From positions 1-5,321 of the forward strand of contig JAEDLC010000118.1 in assembly GCA_016295505.1 (NCBI GenBank): a DNA stretch of 5,321 nucleotides, in the 5' to 3' direction. Shown in pieces: positions 1-5,321 of this stretch; positions within the stretch are counted from its first letter, which is position 1, and every line of letters starts with the position of its first letter. A program made the position numbers and the translations under genes. Origin of the DNA: Dorea sp. (GTDB lineage Bacteria > Bacillota_A > Clostridia > Lachnospirales > Lachnospiraceae). The notes beneath the pieces were generated by a model. The model was not told the origin of the DNA. It worked only from the letters and a program-made list of their open reading frames with translations, and did no database searches.

Positions 1-82
1 TTTTAATTTATTGTATAATTTCATTTTTGTTAAAGTATTGTCCCGCCAACAGCATTTTTTAATTTTTCGTTTCTTGTTAACT
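1..82. other. AT-rich non-coding sequence after the Csp-like protease
   Basis: This is the region downstream of the protease stop. It is very AT-rich, with a short GC-richer core (about 41-52), but I find no stem strong enough to call a terminator. It may contain the promoter of the next gene beyond the window edge, which cannot be judged. Confidence 0.4.
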
Positions 83-1831
83 TCATCTCTTAGGCAGGCT
101 TTCGCTCAAACATAATGCCCCATACCCAACCTGTGGATTCGGATATTCTGTAAATCCCGGCAGTGTTTTCGCCCCTCTTCTCAGATAGGCTTTCACTTTC
201 TCTCCATACAGATACGGATCATTCCCTTTTATAATTCCCCACTCCATTAAGAGTGCCGTACTTCCCGTGACAAACGGAGTTGCAAAAGAAGTGCCGGAAA
301 AACTTGCATATCCTCCTCCCGGCACGGTAGTTGTCACATTCACGCCCGGAGCCACGATATCCGGTTTCACAAGATTCAACATTCGGGTAAACCCACGACC
401 GGAAAAATCTGCGTATGCAAATGTCAATGCATCATACGCACCTACCGATATCACACGCCCGGCAGTAGAAGGAATGGTGAGTGTCGTATGATCGGTCGGA
501 AACAGAAATCCCGTTCCGCGATTCAGAACACTTTCACTTGGAAGCCATAATTCATATGCTCCGGTAACAATCTTTCGCGGCATCAGAACAATCTGCCATA
601 TGCCTTCCGTAATATAAGCTTCCCGCGGCAGCATATCGATATATATTTCCTGTGAAGTACTGTATGGACTTGGCTTTCCATAATACAGAAGAATCTCTGT
701 CCCTCCGACCACAAATCGCTGGGGACCAAGTATCTCCTGAAGCGGACCCACCCGGACTCCGGCCGGTGTAATCATCGCAATCTCAATCTGATCCGTATAT
801 TCCTTCCAGATTTGAACGCTGATCGCAGTCTGACGGCTCTGAACAGCAAGCTGAATCCGTCTCTCCTCTCCTTCCTGAAGAGTACCGGCAGTATGGCCTG
901 CACCCGCTGCTTCATTGCCGGTTCCAACGCAGATACAGTTTTTCCAGCGATTGGAAAGATCATCGATATAACGTTCCAGAAGTGAACTTCCGTCATGTGC
1001 ACCATAGGTATTCCCAAAACTGATATTCACTGCTACCGGCTTTCGAAATTCCAATGCTTTCCGCAGAACGTAATCCAGTCCTTCCATCAGCTCGATCGTA
1101 CGCGGGAATCCTTCCTGCATCGGATTGCCAAGCTTCACAACCAGAAGTTCACTTCGTGATGCCACACCGGCATACACCCCATTGCTGCTCCGCCCGTTTC
1201 CTGCGGCAATCCCGGCAACTGCTGTTCCGTGTCCGGAGATATCCATACTTGGAAGCATCTCTCTTTGCAGCAACGATGTCGGCTGTCTCAGTGCTTCATT
1301 GATCTGCTCCTGTGAATATTCTACTCCCAATGTATACCCTTCCGGAGAGTTTCTCCCCTCGCCCGGTACCAGTGATTGATCCCAAAGGGCACGAATCCTG
1401 GTCGTTCCGTCCGGATTACGAAAGTCTTCATTGGTATAATCGATTCCCGAATCAATTACAGCCACAAGAACACCCTGTCCATATAACGAAAAACGGGTAT
1501 TCTGCACCGCATTGATGCAGGATACCCGTCTTCCGTTCGCCGCCTGAAAGAACAACCGCTTCGGTTTTTCTACATATTCCACTTCCGGAACAGTCACCAG
1601 CCTCTCAATCAGAGATTCACGAATGGTCAGAATCGCATATTCATTTTGAAGTTCTGTTACCTGATCCGCCAGTGCTCTCACCTGATCAAGGTTTCCGGAA
1701 TATTTTACAATCAGATCCCATTTTCTTTCAATCGGATGATATCCGACATCCAGATTCAGTGACCTTTCCCTCTCTTCTTCCGTGGCATCCAATGCCAGAT
1801 TCAACAGATTTTCCAACTTTTGACTCGTCAT
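83..1831 (-). CDS. Csp-like S8 family serine protease (subtilase)
   Basis: A 582-residue subtilisin-family protease. The full catalytic set is visible: Asp127 in VIDSGIDY, His201 in SGHGTAVAG, oxyanion-hole Asn306 in GTGNEAAG and Ser515 in FSGTSFATP. Residues 1 to about 95 look like a prodomain, ending in a basic KPKR stretch. About 135 residues of beta-rich sequence lie between Asn306 and the KPDIVAPG block (489-496), matching the jelly-roll insertion of the clostridial Csp proteases, which process the spore cortex hydrolase SleC during germination. There is no signal peptide or membrane segment, also as in Csp proteins. Length fits that family. Unlike the pseudoproteases CspA and CspC of C. 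difficile, this one should be active. The ATG at 1829-1831 follows a GAAAGGGA ribosome binding site (1836-1843). It starts 42 nt after the rubrerythrin stop with no terminator between, so it is probably co-transcribed with it. Family assignment is secure; a germination role is inference, because no sleC or other germination gene is in view. Confidence 0.93.
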   Translation of the reverse strand: MTSQKLENLLNLALDATEEERERSLNLDVGYHPIERKWDLIVKYSGNLDQVRALADQVTELQNEYAILTIRESLIERLVTVPEVEYVEKPKRLFFQAANGRRVSCINAVQNTRFSLYGQGVLVAVIDSGIDYTNEDFRNPDGTTRIRALWDQSLVPGEGRNSPEGYTLGVEYSQEQINEALRQPTSLLQREMLPSMDISGHGTAVAGIAAGNGRSSNGVYAGVASRSELLVVKLGNPMQEGFPRTIELMEGLDYVLRKALEFRKPVAVNISFGNTYGAHDGSSLLERYIDDLSNRWKNCICVGTGNEAAGAGHTAGTLQEGEERRIQLAVQSRQTAISVQIWKEYTDQIEIAMITPAGVRVGPLQEILGPQRFVVGGTEILLYYGKPSPYSTSQEIYIDMLPREAYITEGIWQIVLMPRKIVTGAYELWLPSESVLNRGTGFLFPTDHTTLTIPSTAGRVISVGAYDALTFAYADFSGRGFTRMLNLVKPDIVAPGVNVTTTVPGGGYASFSGTSFATPFVTGSTALLMEWGIIKGNDPYLYGEKVKAYLRRGAKTLPGFTEYPNPQVGYGALCLSESLPKR

Positions 1832-1873
1832 ACTGTCCCTTTCTGTTTCAATATTCTTTTTGATGCATTTTCA

Positions 1874-2491
1874 TTAATACACTACGATCAGATCTCCTCT
1901 AAGATAAGGGGCCAGATCTGCCGGAATAAAGTATCCCTTTTCTTCCAGACATGTCGGACATACTTCCGGTACTCTTGTACCTTTATGAATATATCCACAA
2001 TTCAGGCACATCCAGTATCCTGTCCGGCCGGTTTCGTAATATCGTCCACTTTCCAGAAGCTCTGCGAGCAGTCCAAATCGTTTTCCATGAACCGCCTCAA
2101 TCCTGGCAATATGGAAAAAGGCTGATGCCGCTTCTATGAATCCTTCTTCCTTTGCTTTTTCTCCAAAAGCCATATAGACATCATCTGCCTCTTCCATCTC
2201 ATTGTGTTGTGCTGCACGCAGTAATCCTGTAATACTGTCGTCATAATCTACCGGATAACTCCCCTCAATATCGATCGTCTCTCCATTCAGATTTTTCAGA
2301 AGGTCATAGAATCTTTTCGCATGTGCCCTCTCCTGATCTGCAGTAAACAAAAACACTTCCCCGATCGCATAGTATTTCTTCTCTCTGGCCTCCTGTGCTG
2401 CAATTGTATATCTGTTTCTTGCCTGACTTTCCCCTGCAAAGGCCTTCATTAAATTTACTTTTGTTTCACTATTCTTAAAATCAACAGCCAT
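1874..2491 (-). CDS. rbr: Rubrerythrin (diiron/rubredoxin-type peroxidase)
   Basis: A 205-residue cytoplasmic non-haem iron protein of the family that reduces hydrogen peroxide to water in anaerobes, with electrons arriving through the rubredoxin-like centre. The N-terminal four-helix ferritin-like domain (about 1-145) carries the expected diiron ligands: Glu21 in AGESQARNRY, Glu54 and His57 in ADQERAHAKRF, Glu98 and Glu101 in HNEMEEAD, and Glu132 and His135 in IEAVHGKRF. The C-terminal rubredoxin-like domain has two CxxC pairs, Cys162/Cys165 (MCLNCGY) and Cys178/Cys181 (VCPTC), which should bind one iron. The tail GYFIPADLAPY resembles other clostridial rubrerythrins, and the length is normal. 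The ATG at 2489-2491 is preceded by AAAGGAG (2500-2506) with 8 nt spacing. The start lies inside a perfect 19-bp inverted repeat, listed separately, which suggests control of translation or transcription at this point. The glycosyltransferase stop is 68 nt upstream and the Csp-like protease begins 42 nt downstream. Confidence 0.97.
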   Translation of the reverse strand: MAVDFKNSETKVNLMKAFAGESQARNRYTIAAQEAREKKYYAIGEVFLFTADQERAHAKRFYDLLKNLNGETIDIEGSYPVDYDDSITGLLRAAQHNEMEEADDVYMAFGEKAKEEGFIEAASAFFHIARIEAVHGKRFGLLAELLESGRYYETGRTGYWMCLNCGYIHKGTRVPEVCPTCLEEKGYFIPADLAPYLRGDLIVVY

Positions 2492-2539
2492 ATCATATAC
2501 TCCTTTTCTTCACTATCCTTAGTATATGATATGGCTGTT
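2483..2539 (-). promoter_or_regulatory. Perfect 19-bp inverted repeat over the rubrerythrin start
   Basis: Plus-strand arm 2483-2501 (AACAGCCATATCATATACT) is the exact reverse complement of arm 2521-2539, separated by 19 nt (2502-2520). On the rubrerythrin mRNA the upstream arm comes from 2521-2539. The loop holds most of the Shine-Dalgarno AAAGGAG (2500-2506), and the downstream arm holds its last two bases, the ATG and codons 2-3 (Ala-Val). If transcribed whole, the hairpin would bury the start codon while partly exposing the ribosome binding site. Perfect pairing over 19 bp including coding bases is not expected by chance. No U-tract follows the stem, so a simple terminator is unlikely. 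The upstream arm also contains TATACT on the minus strand (2521-2526), a -10-like hexamer without a convincing -35. A start from it would fall in the loop and give an mRNA lacking the hairpin. The repeat is seen directly; its function is not known. Confidence 0.85.
2500..2506 (-). promoter_or_regulatory. Rubrerythrin ribosome binding site at the hairpin loop/stem edge
   Basis: The minus strand reads AAAGGAG, a near-consensus Shine-Dalgarno sequence, 8 nt before the rubrerythrin ATG. Five bases lie in the loop of the 19-bp inverted repeat and two are in its stem, so ribosome access may depend on whether the hairpin forms. It fixes the start at 2491. Confidence 0.85.
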
Positions 2540-2556
2540 ATATTATTCATAGATTT

Positions 2557-2570
2557 GATTTAATTAAATC
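2557..2570. repeat. 14-bp perfect palindrome across the glycosyltransferase stop codon
   Basis: GATTTAATTAAATC is fully self-complementary and includes the glycosyltransferase TAA stop (2560-2562) and its last codons. It lies 17 bp upstream of the rubrerythrin inverted repeat. In AT-rich DNA a 14-bp palindrome can occur by chance, but its position just upstream of rbr would suit a dimeric regulator. No known operator consensus was recognised in it. Confidence 0.4.
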
Positions 2571-3576
2571 CGATCAGTCTTCTGGCTACAGAATATGCCA
2601 TCGATGAGATCTTTCTTCCCGGCTTTCCCGGAATATTCATCGTCTGCCCCAGAATTCCATAACGGATTCTTAAGAACGTCTTGAAATCTTTCTGACTCAG
2701 GTACTCCCAGAGTTCTTTCTTTTTCTCAAGATTTTCTTTGGATTTTGACCGGATACACAATATAGATGATACTGTCATCATAATTGCAAGATAATTCATC
2801 ATATACTGACGAAGTTTTTTACTCTGGATATCCTTCATCTGATACATGTCTATCATCTTTCTGGTAACAAAGATCTGCTGATCCAGTCTCTTAATCATGA
2901 CCTTTTCATTGACAGACTGATCTTCCCTTCCGATATAATACCGGTAAAAATCCACATCCAGATAATAGATCTTACGGACATATGGCAGCGGATAATATAC
3001 ATAGATATTGTCCACATAAAATGTATGCTTTGGCAGACTGATCTGACTCAGTTTCAGCATATCCGTCCGGTAGATTACAGAATGCATCAGAATATACTGA
3101 TCCAGGTGGAAACGTCCGATCTCATCCCAGCGGAATATCTTTTCCTGTGGAAGAACATTCCGGTAATGTATTACCTTCTTATGCGCTGCTCCGACTTTTT
3201 CATACACATAATTCGAAACCAGCATATCAATACTTTCCTGCTCATCCTCCAACCGGTGCAGAAACTGAAGTATTTTTTCCAGTGCCTCTGTATCTACCCA
3301 GTCATCACTGTCCACTACTTTAAAATATTTCCCCTGTGCATTGGCAAGTCCTGCATTTACCGCATCTCCGTGGCCTCCATTTTCTTTATCAACCACTTTA
3401 ATGATACTCGGGTACTTTTCCATATATTCATGTGCAATTTCAGATGTTCTGTCTTTCGATCCGTCATTTACAATAATAATCTCTACGTCCTCTCCTCCCG
3501 GAAGGATGCTTTCAATCGCATGTGACATATACTCCTGTGAATTATAACACGGAATCGCAAATGAAATGTATTTCAT
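2560..3576 (-). CDS. Family 2 glycosyltransferase (GT-A fold)
   Basis: A 338-residue sugar transferase that probably moves a sugar from a nucleotide-sugar donor to an envelope or capsule polysaccharide or another acceptor; donor and acceptor cannot be read from sequence. GT2 hallmarks appear in order: the N-terminal strand SFAIPCYNSQEYM (5-17), VEIIIVNDGSKDRT (31-44), ENGGHGDAVNAG (65-76) and the DXD-type metal/nucleotide site VVDSDDW (87-93). YVDN (187-190) may supply the catalytic base, and GREDQSV (216-222) is a pattern I associate with Firmicute GT2 enzymes. A hydrophobic stretch at about 260-276 is too weak to call a membrane helix, so the enzyme is probably cytoplasmic or peripheral. 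The frame is open up to an ATG at 3654, but the start is placed at 3576: AAAGGAAG (3584-3591) lies 7 nt before it, homology to GT2 begins at this Met, and the best promoter (3612-3640) lies inside the alternative 26-residue extension. It has its own promoter and is followed within 20 bp by the rubrerythrin inverted repeat. Confidence 0.93.
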   Translation of the reverse strand: MKYISFAIPCYNSQEYMSHAIESILPGGEDVEIIIVNDGSKDRTSEIAHEYMEKYPSIIKVVDKENGGHGDAVNAGLANAQGKYFKVVDSDDWVDTEALEKILQFLHRLEDEQESIDMLVSNYVYEKVGAAHKKVIHYRNVLPQEKIFRWDEIGRFHLDQYILMHSVIYRTDMLKLSQISLPKHTFYVDNIYVYYPLPYVRKIYYLDVDFYRYYIGREDQSVNEKVMIKRLDQQIFVTRKMIDMYQMKDIQSKKLRQYMMNYLAIMMTVSSILCIRSKSKENLEKKKELWEYLSQKDFKTFLRIRYGILGQTMNIPGKPGRKISSMAYSVARRLIGFN

Positions 3577-3583
3577 GCTCCTA

Positions 3584-3591
3584 CTTCCTTT
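3584..3591 (-). promoter_or_regulatory. Glycosyltransferase ribosome binding site (decides the start)
   Basis: The minus strand reads AAAGGAAG, ending 7 nt before the ATG at 3574-3576. A second AGGAG (3578-3582) is only one base from the ATG, too close to be the main site. The upstream in-frame ATG at 3654 has no comparable sequence, which supports the shorter protein. Confidence 0.75.
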
Positions 3592-3611
3592 CTTATCGAT
3601 AACTGTTTTAA

Positions 3612-3640
3612 AGTATAAAGCATTTTCTTGGATTTTCCAA
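3612..3640 (-). promoter_or_regulatory. Sigma-A-type promoter of the glycosyltransferase gene
   Basis: On the minus strand TTGGAA (3635-3640) and TATACT (3612-3617) are separated by exactly 17 nt. They match the -35 consensus at 4 of 6 and the -10 consensus at 5 of 6 positions. Transcription would begin near 3605, leaving a leader of about 30 nt with the ribosome binding site. The -35 lies within a small inverted repeat TTGGA-TTT-TCCAA (3628-3640), which could be chance or an operator. Confidence 0.55.
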
Positions 3641-3812
3641 CAAAATCTTTGCAAAATATCCGTGTTAACAATTTGTTCATTTATCTTTCAAAATTCTTTC
3701 ACTTCTACAACATTCTTTCTTCATAGGTTTCTCTTATACTATAACCATGAAAGAAATACAAAAGACGCTATCTAGTATTTATATACTATTTGAATAAACT
3801 TTTTCATAATAC

Positions 3813-3845
3813 ATGCCGGGAACTGGTAAAACAGTTACCCGGCAT
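3813..3845 (-). terminator. Stem-loop containing the stop codon of the Ig-like protein gene
   Basis: Arms ATGCCGGG (3813-3820) and CCCGGCAT (3838-3845) pair perfectly. They continue as AACTG (3821-3825) with CAGTT (3832-3836) around one bulged base at 3837, closing on a 6-nt loop. The TAA stop (3835-3837) is inside the structure. Placement at the gene end suggests a transcription terminator or 3'-end protecting hairpin. The sequence that follows on the minus strand lacks a clear run of T, so intrinsic termination may be inefficient. Confidence 0.55.
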
Positions 3846-5321
3846 CCTCCCTTTTACGGCGCTTTTTCAGATGCCGGATTCCCAGTATCACAGCCGGAAT
3901 TATAATCAACAGGCCTCCTGTTATAATTCCCCTGTATGTATTTCCTTCCGTTTCTTTCTTCTCTTCTGTCGGTTCTGCTTTTTCTTCCTTTAGAATCTTT
4001 GTTTTGATCGGCCATGTTAACTTCTGCAGCATTGTTTTCTCCGGGATCACCTGAAAGCCGATTCTTGCGATTTTCTGATTTCCTGCCATATCAACTGCTT
4101 TTACTTCTATCTCATAGTTTTTCACTTCCTGGACATGGAACTGACAGATCCCATTATTTTGACGGATCTTCTGTAGTTCTCCATTCATCCTTATTTCTTC
4201 GATTCTGTCTGATTTATCCTCTGTAAATATGCGAAATAGTTTTTCTTTTTCATAAGATTCTCCGTCTTCTACATCCTCAAAACATATTTTGGGTTCCGTA
4301 CGGTCTATCACAAATTCTGCTTTTGCCTCACCGACATTCCCGGCTGAATCAATCGCTTTTACCGTCAGGATGTGTCTGCCCTCTTTTACAACAGTCTCTC
4401 CCATATGATAATTCTTTCCATCCAGCTGAACCGTATAACTGAAACTGGTATAATCATGAATCCAGTCTTCTGTCTGATATTCCCAACAAAATTTCTTCAG
4501 ATATCTTCCGTTCAGCTGATCGATATACCGGATCACCGGGTTATCTTTATCGATAATCACCTGAGCGGAAGCATCGGCTTCATAACCTGCGCAATCCCTT
4601 ACACTCAGATTCATTCGATAAGTCCCGTTCTCACTCAAAATCTGTACAGCCCTTTTCCCATTCTCTGTATCTTCCCATACCTGTACAGGTATCTCTGTTG
4701 TTTCCCCATCTGTATGTTCCCATGTCGTACATGCTTCCAGATCTCCTATCAGATTCTCTTCCGTCACCTGATATGCAAATTGAACCGGTTCACTTGTAAT
4801 CTTATAATCTGAGATTCCTTCAAGAACTGCTGTTGGCAGACTCTGGTCAATATATACTTCACAGCATGCTTCTGTATAATTTCCCGCATAATCTGACGCT
4901 GTAACTCTGATATGTACACCCTTTCCCTTTACAGAAGCACTGGTAATGGAAAAAACTGCTGTTCTTTCCGTACTTTTTCCAACAAACTGCTCCTCTGCAT
5001 AACATACGATTTCCGCAATCTGACTTCCGCCCTCCTCTTCTTCTGCAGATACACTGAGCGGCAGTTCTTTCTGATACCAGGCATCATAACCATATGGAGT
5101 CTGAAGGCTAAGCTTCGGTTTCTGCGTATCTATCATGATGCTCTTTTCACAGTAATACGAGTCTAATATCTTTCCCTCTCCATCTTCCATCCAGACAGAA
5201 AGCCTGTTCCTTCCTTCCGACCAGACATCATCTGCCAGCACCGCTTCCTCTCCCTTCGTTTTTATCAGTCCTTCGGTTATCTGGCCCTTTTCATTGATCA
5301 GACAGTATCTCGTGCTTCCTG
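3835..5321 (-). CDS. Surface protein with bacterial Ig-like repeats and C-terminal membrane anchor (5'-partial)
   Basis: The frame stays open to the window edge, so only the C-terminal 494 or so residues are seen and the start and any signal peptide are missing. The GTG at 5239-5241 is internal, with 26 more open codons upstream. The visible part is a chain of beta-sandwich repeats of about 80-105 residues. The repeat ends share a pattern of V-x-A/R-x-D-x-AGN followed about 10 residues later by a V-x-ID-x-x-x-P linker. Clear copies have their AGN/AGY near fragment residues 145, 244, 326 and 412, and a degenerate one ends at about 66 (IDTQKP). Then come a charged, Glu/Lys-rich stretch (about 440-460), one hydrophobic helix (about 463-482) and a short Arg/Lys-rich tail. 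This fits an extracellular protein with a single C-terminal transmembrane anchor; there is no LPXTG motif. Such Ig-like domains usually mediate adhesion or act as spacers; the ligand is unknown. The stop lies in a stem-loop. Confidence 0.85.
   Translation of the reverse strand, partial: GSTRYCLINEKGQITEGLIKTKGEEAVLADDVWSEGRNRLSVWMEDGEGKILDSYYCEKSIMIDTQKPKLSLQTPYGYDAWYQKELPLSVSAEEEEGGSQIAEIVCYAEEQFVGKSTERTAVFSITSASVKGKGVHIRVTASDYAGNYTEACCEVYIDQSLPTAVLEGISDYKITSEPVQFAYQVTEENLIGDLEACTTWEHTDGETTEIPVQVWEDTENGKRAVQILSENGTYRMNLSVRDCAGYEADASAQVIIDKDNPVIRYIDQLNGRYLKKFCWEYQTEDWIHDYTSFSYTVQLDGKNYHMGETVVKEGRHILTVKAIDSAGNVGEAKAEFVIDRTEPKICFEDVEDGESYEKEKLFRIFTEDKSDRIEEIRMNGELQKIRQNNGICQFHVQEVKNYEIEVKAVDMAGNQKIARIGFQVIPEKTMLQKLTWPIKTKILKEEKAEPTEEKKETEGNTYRGIITGGLLIIIPAVILGIRHLKKRRKREDAG

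Larger units (their letters stand above)
3577..3834. other. AT-rich intergenic spacer upstream of the glycosyltransferase
   Basis: This 258-nt spacer holds the promoter and ribosome binding site listed separately. Other visible items are weak: a second minus-strand promoter-like pair TTGTAT (3756-3761) and TATAAG (3733-3738) with 17 nt spacing; a palindrome AACAA-T-TTGTT (3667-3677); and an inverted repeat TAGTAT/ATACTA (3773-3788). The second promoter would give a leader of about 150 nt. I recognise no riboswitch, small RNA or convincing small gene here. Confidence 0.5.

Noticed and set aside
14..19. Perfect TATAAT on the plus strand
   Set aside because: It is in a very AT-rich stretch, its -35 would fall outside the window, and it would drive antisense transcription into the end of the protease gene; chance is likelier.
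1832..1873. Terminator between rubrerythrin and the protease
   Set aside because: The 42-nt gap holds no GC-rich stem followed by a T-run on the minus strand.
2531..2563. Plus-strand mini-frame beginning ATGGCTGTT
   Set aside because: It exists only because the rbr start is duplicated in inverted orientation, and no ribosome binding site precedes it.
2483..2570. PerR box controlling rubrerythrin
   Set aside because: Rubrerythrin genes are often under PerR in clostridia, but I see no good match to the TTATAATNATTATAA consensus; the repeats here have different sequences.
3025..3525. Plus-strand open frame of 166 codons
   Set aside because: It lies entirely opposite the glycosyltransferase, has no ribosome binding site, and its translation looks like an antisense shadow without any recognisable motif. 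The other plus-strand frames (for example 4372-4812 and 1820-2125) fail for the same reason.
3678..3725. Minus-strand 15-codon frame MKKECCRSERILKDK in the spacer
   Set aside because: It has no ribosome binding site and no recognisable family, and is short enough to be chance.
5239..5241. GTG as the start codon of the Ig-like protein
   Set aside because: The same frame continues open for 26 more codons to the window edge, there is no Shine-Dalgarno sequence before the GTG, and the missing N-terminus would remove any signal peptide.

Overview
The window looks like a chromosomal segment of an anaerobic, low-to-moderate GC Firmicute, most likely a gut-type Clostridia/Lachnospiraceae member. This is an inference from three things: a clostridial-type rubrerythrin, a Csp-like subtilase with a jelly-roll-type insertion, and strong AAAGGAG-type ribosome binding sites. 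No marker gene fixes the species. All four real genes lie on the minus strand, so transcription runs from high to low coordinates.

In transcription order the genes are: (1) the 3' part of a large surface protein built of bacterial Ig-like repeats with a C-terminal membrane anchor (5321 to 3835, truncated by the window edge), ending in a stem-loop that contains its stop codon; (2) after about 258 nt of AT-rich spacer carrying a good sigma-A-type promoter, a family 2 glycosyltransferase (3576 to 2560), whose start is corrected here from 3654 to 3576; (3) a rubrerythrin (2491 to 1874); (4) after only 42 nt, a Csp-like S8 serine protease with a complete catalytic site (1831 to 83). Positions 1-82 are AT-rich non-coding sequence.

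The most striking element is a perfect 19-bp inverted repeat (arms 2483-2501 and 2521-2539, 19-nt loop) over the rubrerythrin translation start. In the mRNA the 3' arm contains the ATG and the first codons, and the Shine-Dalgarno sequence sits at the loop/stem boundary. This could be a translational switch, insulation against read-through from the glycosyltransferase gene, or a DNA operator. It may have arisen as an inverted duplication of the gene start.

Rubrerythrin and the subtilase probably share a transcript, as there is no visible terminator between them. The glycosyltransferase and Ig-like protein both suggest envelope functions, but the stem-loop and separate promoter argue that they are different transcription units. 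I see no tRNA, rRNA, CRISPR array, insertion sequence or phage gene.
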